From Siphonodentalium dalli (lineage: Eukaryota > Mollusca > Scaphopoda > Gadilida > Siphonodentaliidae), in the NCBI GenBank assembly GCA_032622095.1, contig CP136063.1, forward strand, positions 62,571,897 to 62,635,896: a stretch of 64,000 nt of DNA. Direction: 5' to 3'. Positions 45,270-55,978 of this stretch are shown one piece after another. Within the stretch, counting starts at the first letter, position 1; the number at the start of each line of letters is the position of its first letter. The position numbers were made by a program, and so were the translations under genes. The notes beneath the pieces are model-generated. The model was not told the origin of the DNA. It made no database searches and saw only the letters and a list, made by a program, of their open reading frames with translations.

Positions 45270-45742
45270 AGGTACTCAACCCGATAAAACTCTTCTCAAT
45301 TACTATTTCAATGGCTTCGGGGGTCAAAAATATTTGATTCGAGTCGAGGAAGTCACCCATCAAAGCTCAGATTTGTTAGATATCGATTTTAGAAATCTAT
45401 TATTTTTCATTATCGGGAATACTATCTGGCCCAGAACTCAGTCAAAATTGCGTTAAAATTACCACTTGATTTTAGAGTTATTCATCCTTGTCTGTTTGAA
45501 TAGATTTGGAGTACACATCCAGAGCAGATTACGGCAGTTATTAGTACTCATCTCGAGAACATAACAATTAAATTTGAAAAATCAATATCTAATAACTCTG
45601 AGCTTTGTTTGATGGGTTCCTCGACTCGAATCAAATATTTTTTACCCCCAAAGCCAAAGAAATAGTAATATAGGACCCTCTGATCGGATTGTTGTTGTTG
45701 GAATCTGTTGAGATGGGGACCCTCTTTACGGGTTGAGTACCT
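45270..45742. mobile_element. piggyBac-like TTAA foldback MITE, copy 3
   Basis: AGGTACTCAACCCG ... CGGGTTGAGTACCT, with TTAA at 45266-45269 and 45743-45746. It is very close to copy 2 (32033-32512) over most of its length. Fragments of the same family lie at 61485-61575 and 61780-61860. Confidence 0.88.
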
Positions 45743-46066
45743 TTAAATGTGTGGGAGGCCCTTTTCACATTTATTATTTATTTATGCTTAAGCACAAATA
45801 ACCTCTATCATTTGCGCTCAAGTGCAAATATTTCCGTGTAAGCGTAAATGATTTGCGCTTAAGCACAAATGATTTGCGCTTAAGTGCAAATAGATCATAT
45901 TTGCACTTAAGCGCAAATCATTTGCGCTTAATCGCAATAAAAATTAATATGCATTGATCCCCCTGAATTAATTTTAAATGGCACAGGCCTAAACTCCTCA
46001 CTGAAGTCTATATAAATGTAGGCCCACCCAGTGAGGGAAGCAATCCCCCAGTAATGCTGAATACAG

Positions 46067-46277
46067 TAATGCTCTAAGTAATCGACTTCTTAACCACAGC
46101 AGAATTATGGGTAAATTTTCAGGATTTAGTCGGAAATATGGCTTGTTTCCATTCATCGGAAAGCTCTCGGGATAGAGCTTTCCGATGAATGGCAACAAGC
46201 CATATTTTCGACTAAATCCTGAAAAGTTACCCATAATTCTGCTGTGGTAAGAACTTAGTCGATTACTTAGAGCATTA
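46067..46277. mobile_element. Hairpin MITE, family E, copy 1
   Basis: Arms of about 95 bp: TAATGCTCTAAGTAATCGAC to TCATCGGAAAGCTCTCGGG, then its reverse complement. The central loop is only a few bases, so a transcript would fold into a long hairpin. Other copies are at 54500-54709 and a half copy at 63844-63947. Confidence 0.9.
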
Positions 46278-46293
46278 ATGTAGGTCACTAGTC

Positions 46294-46606
46294 TCACCGG
46301 TTTTCTGTGATAAAGTTACCCAGGTTCCTGAAATTGTGATAAAGTTACATGTACCCAGGTTGGAGAGGATTGTGATAAAGTTACCCAGGTTAATAACATT
46401 TCATGTTTAGCAACAAATTATTAATTTTTGCGTTCAAAATGATGAACTACAGTACTAATACATGTACTAGTATGTCTTAATTTATGCTTAATAAGGGCTA
46501 ATATTACTTGCCAAAACTGAACAATATTTTCCTCTGTCACTTTTAATCGAGTTGATATTGTGAGATTTGCTTAACCTGGGTAACTTTATCACAGAAAACC
46601 GATGAG
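46294..46606. mobile_element. MITE with about 30-bp inverted ends
   Basis: CGGTTTTCTGTGATAAAGTT at the left and its reverse complement at the right. Near the left end the string TGTGATAAAGTTAC occurs three times, with CCCAGGTT following. Confidence 0.8.
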
Positions 46607-46816
46607 AGCGACCTATTCAGCCCCAGTAACCCCGAGATATCTTTTATGACCATGGAAATGGTATAGATCTGTCTCTTATAAAATATACTAGATCTCTTGG
46701 ATGGAGACACAAATTCTTGGGGACAGGGATGCTGTTAATATGAAAATAGGGTTTTTTCCCCCCTATTTCAAGTCAATAAGTACACCATATGAGGGAAGCA
46801 AGCCCCCAGTAATGCC

Positions 46817-47204
46817 GAATAGGTCATTGTCGCATGGTTTCTGGCAAAAAGACACCCAGGATCTCTTAAACTGTCAAAAAGACACCCAGGATATCAAAGT
46901 CTCACCAAACAACGGGAATTTTGTTTCGTCGTCTGCTATTAATATTGGTCCAACTATCAAGGATGCGGAATTGCGCTGTCAGTCAGACTCAAAAGCCGAA
47001 TTAAATTTCGTTGATATTTCACTCCGATCACATATAATTGTCATAATATTAATAGCAGACGACTAAACAAAATTCCCGTTGTTTGGCGAGACTTTGAGAT
47101 CCTGGGTGTCATTTTGACAGTTTAAGAGATCCTGGGTGTCTGTTTGACAGTTTGAGAGATCCTGGGTGTCTTTTTGCCAGAATCCATACGACAATGACCT
47201 ATTC
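46817..47204. mobile_element. Foldback element with repeated CACCCAGGAT units
   Basis: The left arm GAATAGGTCATTGTCG..TGG and GCAAAAAGACACCCAGGAT is mirrored on the right (ATCCTGGGTGTCTTTTTGCC). The arms also share GTCTGCTATTAATATT. Copy number of the CACCCAGGAT unit differs, two on the left and three on the right. Confidence 0.85.
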
Positions 47205-47637
47205 AGCTCCAGTAACCCCTAATTCCCTATTTATGGCATGGAAATGGTATATATCTGTGCAGGAGATGTCCCTTTAATAAAATATACTAGAGCTCTGGGA
47301 GTGTGGCACAAATTCTTGAGACACCAGGGACAGAGATGCTGATATGCATATGGAAATATGTTTTTTTTTCAACTTTCGAGTCTGTATGGGGCTACTACTA
47401 CGAGCCCATAATAATATACTATGAGATGGACTCGATCATTCACAATCAGAGGGAAGTAAGGGAGTGTTAGGTATTTGTAAATGATTTGCGCTTAAGCGCA
47501 AATGATTTGTGCTTAAGTGAAAATGATTTGTGCTTTTAAGTGAAAATGATTTACGCTTAAGTGAAAATGATTTACGCTTAAGCGCAAATATTTGAGCTTA
47601 AGCGCTAATAAATAATAAATGTGAAAAGGACCTCCCA

Positions 47638-48464
47638 TATAAATGAATAGAATGTCAAGCGGCACATGAACTGCACACAAAAATTTAAAATTTTACATTT
47701 GAAATACTAGTCGCTAGTAGTACATGCATGTGCAAAATTCAAAATAAGTATTTAAAATATTAGGGTGCACTTCGTGAGCTGACCATTGCTTAGTACAACA
47801 ATTTTGCAAAGAGTCACACCCACTGGATCATGTTTATTTAGTATTAATTAATAATTAATTCAGACTCAATCTGCATTAAATAACCAATTTGTAACAGCAT
47901 ATCAGTAATTAATAACATACAACAAGCATTGCCACAGTTTTGGGTTGTACTCCCAACTTCGGTTTTATAAATACAGTGCGTTTCAAGAAGATTGCCTCGG
48001 ATTGTCCACACATGCAAATTGAAACAATATGGTCTGTTGCCCTACACCTCCCAGCCCCCCCTGTTACGCCGTGATAATGGGGAATAGTTATAATTTTTAT
48101 TATTTATTGCGGGTTGGGGTGGGGGATTACCTTAAGTTTTCATTGGATACTGATTCAACATTGATCTTTCTCGTGCAACTGCTGTTTATTTACCATAGTT
48201 AATAACAACATGCAATTTGTGGATCGATTTGTGGATCTTTTTTCCGTCGGGGAGGGGGGGGGGATCTGCAATTGTGGGAACCGGATGACTCTGTGCCGAA
48301 GACAACTCACCTCCGGCCATGTTTCAGAGACGACTGTTTGAGGTGTATGTGAAACATAATTAGTTTAATCAGATTAGAGTGACTAACATAATAACCGTCA
48401 TTAGGGAGCTAATTTAATTTTGGGTACAAGCCTTTAAATAGTGTGTCTTGTCATTTGCAGAATA
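47638..48464. other. Unassigned stretch with one diverged dispersed repeat
   Basis: No gene. 48290-48420 is a diverged inverted match to 39080-39230 (shared TCACTCTA..GTAATCTGAT and GTTTCACA.AC.. strings), indicating another old repeat family. Confidence 0.35.
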
Positions 48465-48620
48465 GCGGGCTAGCATCACCAAATTCACCCTCTGGGGACC
48501 TCATTCTGCTTACATCTCAGCAGAATGAGGTTCCCAGAGGGTGAATTTGGCGATGCTATGCGGGGTAGCATCACTAAATTCACCCTCTGGGGACCTCATT
48601 CTGCAAATGACAGGCACACT
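48465..48620. repeat. Foldback repeat, family A, three arms
   Basis: GGGCTAGCATCACCAAATTC and CACCCTCTGGGGACCTCATT, then its reverse complement, then a third forward copy. It is related to the elements near 3.4-4.3 kb. One end carries an extra arm, suggesting slippage or insertion. Confidence 0.8.
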
Positions 48621-49054
48621 ATTTCAAGGCTTGTTCGGGTATTTAGGTGGATGTTACAACGGCGTTTGTTTTTGATAATTGATTTAAATTTTTTTTGGTT
48701 AAATTTTGTTGAGCAAAGGAGTTCAATCTAAAAAAAAAATAAAAAATTAATTTCAGCTGGTAATAAATTATTGCCTTAATGATCATTGCTCGCTCAAACT
48801 GTATGCATATAAGGCCATCATTGGCTACTGCACAGAAACAAACAGATATATGCACCAGTCTGTGGGCGAGAATAATGTTTAAAACCAACTGGTTGTCGAC
48901 TGTATGAAGTCTTACGCAACAGTTGGGGGCAATGGTTTTTTGAAGAATAAAATAAAAAAACAAAACCAGTGAAAAACAGGTCTGCAGATTGCAATATTAT
49001 GCATAAGGTTTTTCTCATTCACCCGGTTTTGTGCTTTACATGTAGGTAACTCGT

Positions 49055-49115
49055 AGGTACCAGACAAGTTACAGTTGCTAGTATTATAATCACTGCCGGT
49101 ACAACTGTTATTATT
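49055..49115 (-). pseudogene. Possible thrombospondin type 1 fragment
   Basis: The minus strand reads NNNSCTGSDYNTSNCNLS, which resembles the second half of a thrombospondin type 1 repeat (C.G...ET..CN). It is bordered by an AG acceptor-like and a weak GT donor. The first half with its Trp residues is not found nearby. This could be a relic exon or chance. Confidence 0.22.
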
Positions 49116-49234
49116 ACCTGCTAATGGGCAACTCATTGAACTTATCATTTTGAAAATCTCATTTTGGGACTTGATTGAGCAATAATTAAGGTGAGAATCT
49201 GTGATTGTGAGACTTTGAGAAATCTTTGTGCCAC

Positions 49235-49600
49235 CTGTTTTTAGCTCACCTGAGACAAAGTCTCCGGTGGAGCTATAGTCATCCCTCCTCGTCCGTCCGT
49301 CAACAATTCTTTAAACATCTTCTTCTCCCGATCCATAAGACCGAATGGGTTCATATTTGGTGTGGATGTTCCCTAGGTGACTAACATTCAGATTTGTTCA
49401 AATGAGGTCACTGGGTCAAATTGTTGCGAAGACAGGGCCATAACTCTTTCCCTCCATAGTATTTCTTAAAATGCCTTCTTTTCTTGTACCATCGGGTCAA
49501 ATGGGTTCATATTTGGTATGAAGGGTCCTTGGGTGACTGGGGTTCTCATTTGTTCAAATGAGGTCACTGGGTTAAATGTGGGCAGAGCCAGGGACATATC
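49235..49600 (+). repeat. Dispersed repeat, family B, best copy
   Basis: Starts AGCTCACCTGAGACAAAGTC, contains CGTCCGTCCGTC and CCATAACTCTTTCCCTCCAT, with two internal near-repeats of TTCATATTTGGT.TG.A.G. See 3880-4200. Confidence 0.65.
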
Positions 49601-50482
49601 ATATAATTTTGTCAACGTTAGATTTTGAAATTATTGAATTATTTTTTACAGCCTGGGTGAGAGGTCAGCAGATGTATCTTCAGCTCTGGGACAATAGCAG
49701 TATTTATTTAGTCTGAGACTCATTTAGTTCTAAAATGCTACCAGCATACTAATAGTCCAGGTAAAATATATTAGCATGCATGGTGAATATTTTCAGATTA
49801 TCACAGATAACTTGGGTTTGAATTGCAATCACCAGATTATACTTGATGATTTTGCTTGAAACTGACCTCGATACTTGAATCTGACAACTCAGTGTCCGTG
49901 TATATTCATCTGATTCTCAGGGTCCATGTACATTTATCAGACTATACTTGATGCTTGTACTGCAAGATGGCCTTAAATCAAACTACTGAATATCGGTCGA
50001 TGCACGCTTATCTGACTTTACATGATAAGCATGCTGCAAGACGACCTTGACAGATATTAAGACATCCTGGAGTGAAGGAAATATATCATGAGTTACTAAT
50101 GAAACCTTGTTTTCAATTGTTGAAATTAATATTATCATCTGAGACATGGTCTCCGTATGAGTCATATATGGGTGTCTACGTCTCAAGGCGGGGTCTCAGT
50201 ATGAGTTACATGGGTGACCACGTCAGAGTTGAGATCTCGGTATGAGTTACATGGGTGTCCACATTTGAGCCAAGGTCTCAATATGAGTTTTATCATATGG
50301 GTGTTCACGTCTGATACAAGGTTAACTGCATCTGATTGGAAGAGCCTGTACAGTTATACAAGGCCTAAAAAAGTTATGATACTTAGCATGCTGCAAGATG
50401 ACCTTGTCACAATTTTAAACTGTCATTGAATGTATCTGAAATATTTTTTACAGCCTGGCTCAATGGTCAGCTGCCAGATGTC

Positions 50483-50543
50483 AGCATACTAATGGTCCAA
50501 GAGAGAGAACTCTTATCTTGTTAGACTGGCTTTGTTATCAGAT
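50483..50543. repeat. 60-bp direct repeat, left copy (candidate LINE target duplication)
   Basis: AGCATACTAATGGTCC through TTGTTATCAGAT, matching 51609-51668 with a single-base length difference. It directly precedes the (GATAA)n tail of the minus-strand LINE. Confidence 0.85.
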
Positions 50544-51608
50544 AAGATAAGATAAGATTTAATCATTATAAGAAACCACAATGGTACATAACGCTTTACA
50601 CGAATAATGACAAAAGACAAGTGTACGAGTAAATAACAATATGAGAAACAAAAATAGCAATATAACAATAGCTAACTGTCACTGTGGTTATCGTTAATCA
50701 AGTGGCGGACTGGTGAACAATTTTGGAATCGTCTCGAAGTATTGCTCTCTCTCTTTCGTGGAAAAGGTTATTTATGAGTGTGATGAATCTTGTGGTTATC
50801 TCACTGTCGAACATACCCACGAAAATGTCAGAAGCTACCTCGGTTGGTAGAATTGAATAATTGATGCCAGAAATTTGTTGGATGTCGTTGAAAAAACTTG
50901 TTCTGATAGTGGCGTAAGCTGGGCATATAAAGAGGAAATGATGTTCGTCCTCAGTCCCGTCAAGACAGATGGGACAGCAACGATGGTCATTGGTAGATGT
51001 ATCAGATTGTTTATCTGTTGACTTTGTGATATGTTTTCGATGTCGGGCTGTTTCAATCAATAATTTGTGAGAGCTAACGCGTAACTGAATTTTGAAATAT
51101 TAGCACTACTGATATTTAACTCCATTTGAAAATCATGTTTCGTCCTCCGATAGAATGTGAGTTGTTTGTCTTTTCTCAATCGGGCATGCCACCAGTCAAT
51201 GTAGCGGCCTTGCAATTGTGTTTTAATTGAACGTAAAATGGCCGTTTTATTGAGTCGCCTGAGCTCGCCATATGGGCCCTAAGCCTAGATGCTCTAAACT
51301 GGATGAAAAACTGGAAGTCGACTGCTTTGTTGAGACGGAATGTTTATAACATTGTGATGCTATTTCCCTGTAATCTAACTCAAGCAAATGGAACCAAAAT
51401 TTATTGCTCGAATGATTAACGAGATGTCCGCGGGCAATATACCAAGTTCGCCACGTGTCCCGATATTGGAGCTATATTTAGATAACCCGAGCAGCCTTTT
51501 GTTGAAATGTAGACTGAGTTTAGCATACGGTCGGTCATCATATAGATCCTCTAAAGCCCTTCCTGGTCGACAGTTGCCTATATTAAGACACATCGGTCAG
51601 ATGACACT
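50544..51608 (-). pseudogene. LINE fragment, 5' truncated, with C-terminal zinc-knuckle
   Basis: The 3' tail is a short AAGATAAGAT run at 50544 onwards. Codons upstream on the minus strand give SKYSSNIGTRGELGILP, a string typical of the region after the RT in several LINE clades. After a frame change they continue to CCPICLDGTEDEHHFLFIC (C-x2-C-x8-H-x4-C) and VGMFDSEITTRFITLINN. At least one frameshift near 51385-51400 breaks it. The RT is missing. The C-terminus is similar to the fragment at 19347-19577 and shares the CCHC layout of the LINE at 11731-15237. Confidence 0.85.
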
Positions 51609-51668
51609 AGCATACTAATGGTCCAAGAGAGAGAACTCTATCTTGTTAGACTGGCTTTGTTATCAGAT
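51609..51668. repeat. 60-bp direct repeat, right copy
   Basis: Partner of 50483-50543. It joins the truncated 5' end of the LINE fragment to the resumed tandem duplication. Confidence 0.85.
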
Positions 51669-52599
51669 GGTACAATTATACTGATAGTGCAGGTAAAATA
51701 TAATAGCATGCATGGTGTATTTTCAGATTTGGGTTTGAATTGCAATCAGATAATACTGGATGATTGTGCTTGAAACTGACCTCGATACCTCGGTGTCCAT
51801 GTATATTCATCTGATTCTCAGGGTCCATGTACATTTGTCAGACTATACTTGATGCTTGTACTGCAAGATGGCCTTAAATCAAACTACTGAATATCGGTCG
51901 ATGTGTGCTTATCTGACTATATATGATAAGCATGCTGCAAGACGACCTTGACTGATATTAAGACCTCGTGGAGAGAAGGAAATATATCATGAGTTACCAA
52001 TGAAACCTCGTTTTCAATTGTTGAAATTAATATTATCATCTGAGACATGGTCTCCGTATGAGTGATATATGGGTGTCTACGTCTCGAGGCTAGGTCTCTA
52101 TGAGTTACATGGGTGACCATTTCAGAGTTGAGATCTCGGTATGAGTTATACGGGTGTAAACTTCTGAGGTGACATCTCAGTATGAGTTTTATCGGTGATC
52201 ATGTCCGAGACGATGTCTCAGTATAAGTTATATAGGTGTCCATGTCTGAGGTGAGATCTCAGTATGAGTTATATGGGTGACCATGTCAGAGACGATGTCT
52301 CAGTATGAGTTATATGGCTGTCACGTCTGAGGTGAGATCTCAGTATGAGTTATATGGGTGACCACGTCTGAGACAAGGTCTCCGTATGAGTTACATGGTT
52401 GTCCACATGGTTGTCCACATTTGAGCCAAGTTCTCAGTATGAGTTATATGGGTGACCACATCTGATCTCGGTATGAGTTAGTTAGGTGTCCACATTTGAG
52501 CCAAGGTCTCAGTATGAGTTTTATCATATCGGTATCCACGTCTGATGCGAGGATGACTGCATCTGATTGGAAGAGCCTGTATGAGTTATACAATGCCTA

Positions 52600-53310
52600 A
52601 AAATACCTGGGTTTCCAACTGACTTTACCAAAACCACCTGACCCAAATAATGTTCTACTGTAATGCGGCTGTGTCTATCGCTACAAACAGTGCTACAAAC
52701 TTAATTTTTGTACCCAATTTATTGCTAAATATACTTTAAAGGTAACAGATAATTAATTCTTAACACAACCCAACACTTTAAAGGTGGATTAACTCTTTGT
52801 AAACATGTATTATATAGTTACCGGGGTATAAAATATAAGATCTGAATCGAAGACTTCTTTCCGGAAATGCTTCTATCCATTAATTTTCATTTTATTTCAA
52901 ACATTTTCGGGTTTAAAAAGGTGTGGTTGTTTAGCTAATTAACAATAGTGGTTACTGTTAACAGAGACCAGAAATATTATATTAATTTTGTCACAAACGT
53001 TAATTATACTCATTATTGCTTATAACGATGGAATAAAACAATACAAGCAATCAATCTGGGACATTTGACGTTCGGTATGTATAGCCATAGGAACAGCCTC
53101 TATCGCTATATGGTATCACCCGAATGGTCTGTTCTAAAAATAGACATAGTGTCCCAATTAATCGTCTCATTTCATAATAAAATATTCGAAATAAAATCAA
53201 TATTAATTGATAGAAGCATTTCCTGACGGGGATCTTCAGTTCATATTTATTATTTTATACCCACGCAACTATTTCAAATTTGTTATTTAAAGATATAATC
53301 CATCTTGAAT
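52600..53310. other. Unassigned stretch with a family D remnant
   Basis: No gene. 53180-53290 resembles 9840-9930. The rest is AT-rich. Confidence 0.3.
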
Positions 53311-53317
53311 TCTAGTA

Positions 53318-54195
53318 CAAGTCTTTTCATACTAAAACCAGCTAAGATATTTGGATGGCTAGATGCTGCCCTATGTCTTCTTATGATACGAGTTACACCC
53401 AAGGTTTGGAGGGAATTTGAGGTGTATTTTACTCGATTTACCTAACAAATCAATACATGATGCTATATCGGAAAGAGTGACATCTTAATATGGGAATATT
53501 AATGGTGTATAATAATTAACTTTCATTTTAAATTACACATAGAATATTCCGGTTGATTGTCACCAACATCGCTGTGTTCATAATGTTTGTTTACATTTTA
53601 ACTGAAATCGAAGTGTTCCGAACAATTTCGGCATAGTCCTGAGTTTGTTTTGGTCGAGACGCATTTCGATACAAACAAAATTATGTTTACACTGTTTTAA
53701 ACTGTGAGATGGTTGTAATTCCCGTAATTTATTTAATGTATTACATTTATATCTTCAATGTTTACTTAATCTAATTTATTTATTTATTGACACACATAAT
53801 TATGATTACAATGGAGAATTCATCGTACCGATGGTTAGTCGAAAATCTATGGAATATTTTCACTGGAAAATGCCGAACACAGTTCGCGAGGTCAGCTGAG
53901 TTCGCATACATATAAAAATATGTAAACACTGCGGTAAATGTCTCTTTTCACATTAAATTACCGCTTTCAATTCACAACTGAAGTGGGTTTCAGATCAAAT
54001 AGCATGTCTTCTGCAGAAAATATCCGTTTATTGTCGCAATTGTGATATTTTATTTCATATAATTGTGGTTTTATTTGAGCGGGTCACTAACGCTTAAATC
54101 GTGTCGTAAGAAGGCATAGGGCGCGAACTCAGACTAAATGCCAGCATCTAGCCATCCAAATATCTTAGCTGGTTTTAGTACGAGAAGACTTGGAC
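53318..54195. mobile_element. 0.9-kb element with about 75-bp inverted ends
   Basis: AAAACCAGCTAAGATATTTG and GGATGGCTAGATGCTG near the left end (53334-53370) are mirrored at 54158-54178 and beyond. Outside them ACAAGTCTTTTCATACT faces a similar reverse string. The interior has no open frame of note. Probably a MITE. Confidence 0.75.
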
Positions 54196-54499
54196 TACTT
54201 GAATTCATGTTAATTTCAGAAAGAATTAGTTTATTTGGTCTGCATTTTCATTCACATATATCATAGTTAAGGTCTTGGTTGGTCTCAGAATGTCTTTTGA
54301 TGGTAGCACTCACTGTAATCGTACAGGACTACAATGCACACACAGTCTCATTCTTCAGTTCAGAGCGGAATACAGTCTGAATCTTTTTGAACATGCTGAA
54401 CACTATCTGCCTTGCTGTTTGGAATTCTTAGAAAGGCATCCATCGCACATTTGAAATTTGGAAAACATTGATTATATGATTCATAGGATTCAACAACAG

Positions 54500-54709
54500 T
54501 AATGACCTAAGTAATCGACTCCTTAACCACAGCAGAATTATGGGTAACTTTTCAGGATTTAGTCGGAAATATGGCTTTTTGCCATTCATCGGAAAGCTCT
54601 CGGGCAGAGCTTTCCGATCTGAATGGCAATAAGCCATATTTCCGACTAAATCCTTAAAAGTTACCCATAATTCTACTGTGGTTAAGGAGTCTATTACTTG
54701 GGGGCATTA
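54500..54709. mobile_element. Hairpin MITE, family E, copy 2
   Basis: Same arms as 46067-46277 (CTAAGTAATCGACT.CTTAACC, TTCAGGATTTAGTCGGAAAT) and a reverse copy. The loop differs slightly (GGGCAGAG). Confidence 0.9.
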
Positions 54710-55820
54710 GTGTAAGTCAATCAATACAAGTTGGGGACCTGGCTAAATGCCTTTGTTTGTGGTTATCCAACCTAATTTTTAACTGTGCCCACTACTTTAT
54801 TTCTAACGAGTAGTTATACCCGGTACCTTAAAATTTGTTAAACATTTCGGTAGGTTATTCAGGGAGAAATGGAGAATAATTTTGCTCAAAGTAGTTATGT
54901 TTACAAGTATATACATAGTATACCAAATTGACAGCACAGTCATTCTTATATAGTAATTAAATACACCAACTCGATGGCAATGGCTTTAGTTTATCGCCGA
55001 TAGTTGTATCCGGATTGGAAGTAACTACATGTATTTACAATTTGAGCATAGTCTGACTGTTATTTTTCTAAGGAGTTGCCGCGGGGCATTGTCGATTCGA
55101 TGCAAATCGAAAATGTTCATCCGATTTGATTCAAAATCGGCTACCAGGATTTGGAATTTCGACGAATCTTTGGTGACTGGTGCATATCCATGCTTTCTAC
55201 AGATCAGAATGCTCTTACCAGAAAAGAAAATTCACAATAATAATGTAGTAAATGACTGTTATGTCAGATTATAGGACATGTTATGTTGTTGCCAACTAAT
55301 CTATAACTAATTGACCCAATCTGTAAGAATGACATAAGTGAACAGCAACATTTCCATACAAGGCCGTGTGCTAGTGTCATTCCAGGAATCATGGGAATTC
55401 CACAACACATGTAAATGCAAGTCTGAATCTTAAGTCCTGAATATTTTTTGTAAACATTGTCTTGTAAGTCAGTTCAAGCTACAGACAACACAATCATCCA
55501 AAGTGTAGCGAAAAATACTGCGCTATTCAATGAAATAAACGGGCATCACGCTCAGGGAAGGATCCAGGGCTGTTTTGATACCTGTTACAGGTTTGGGCGC
55601 CCAAACTCTGGAGGCCTAAATGTCCCCAAATTGCAAGTGAATAGTCTTTATTAAAGCTGAATTTTCTATATTTTGAAGGAAATCTTCTATTATAATTCAA
55701 CAACATGCAATGCAAATCATCAATATTCAGTTGATATAGAGCCTTTATTTCCATAATCAAGTGTGCAGTGAGGAATGTTTTAACCCTTTCATGACTGGGG
55801 CTTCTTGAAATTTAGCAAAA
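54710..55820. other. Unassigned stretch, with one arm of a weak inverted pair
   Basis: No gene. 55550-55660 (GATACCTGTTACAGGTTTGGGC, CCAAACTCTGGAGGC) faces a diverged reverse copy at 57640-57740. A 2.1-kb element with those ends is possible but the match is poor. Confidence 0.3.
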
Positions 55821-55825
55821 ATCCT

Positions 55826-55978
55826 GTGCCAATGCATTCTCTTATACGGTATATGCGAGTCTTCCATCTAAGGAGCCTCGCATATATAAGAGAATACATT
55901 GGCTTTTATCTTGACGTTGTAAGCCAGTGCATTTTCTTATGCGGAAGACTTGCATATATAAGAGAATGAAATGGCATA
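55826..55978. repeat. Hairpin repeats related to 63565-63633
   Basis: GCCAATGCATTCTCTTATAC faces CATATATAAGAGAATACATTGGC (quoted in part). A second, less perfect pair follows at 55922-55976. Both have the CTCTTATA..TATGCGAG type arms of the perfect palindrome at 63.6 kb. Confidence 0.8.

Larger units (their letters stand above)
45752..47637. mobile_element. Composite inverted-repeat element with nested foldbacks
   Basis: Outer TIR TGGGAGGCCCTTTTCACATT and its reverse complement (one mismatch) at 47618-47637. Inside each end lies a 21-bp array of TTTGCGCTTAAGCGCAAAT-like palindromes (45785-45940 and 47480-47610, inverted). Between them three smaller foldback elements interrupt a duplicated sequence (GACCTATTCAGC.CCAGTAACCCC, GAGGGAAGCAA.CCCCCAGTAATGC). 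The piggyBac-like MITE copy 3 sits just outside the left end. Confidence 0.75.
49745..52590. repeat. Tandem duplication with 38-45-bp subrepeats, interrupted by a LINE fragment
   Basis: 49749-50480 and 51669-52590 share long blocks in order (AGCATGCATGGTG, GGGTCCATGTACATTT, AAGCATGCTGCAAGACGACC, TTCAATTGTTGAAATTAATA). Each ends in an array of units with GATCTCAGTATGAGTTATAT and GGGTGACCA, about 5 units on the left and 12 on the right. The LINE fragment lies between the two copies. Confidence 0.85.

Noticed and set aside
45163-45280. Minus-strand string SISTLDFLKSALDSWMATC as a host exon
   Set aside because: No convincing acceptor, donor or domain. It lies beside a MITE insertion.
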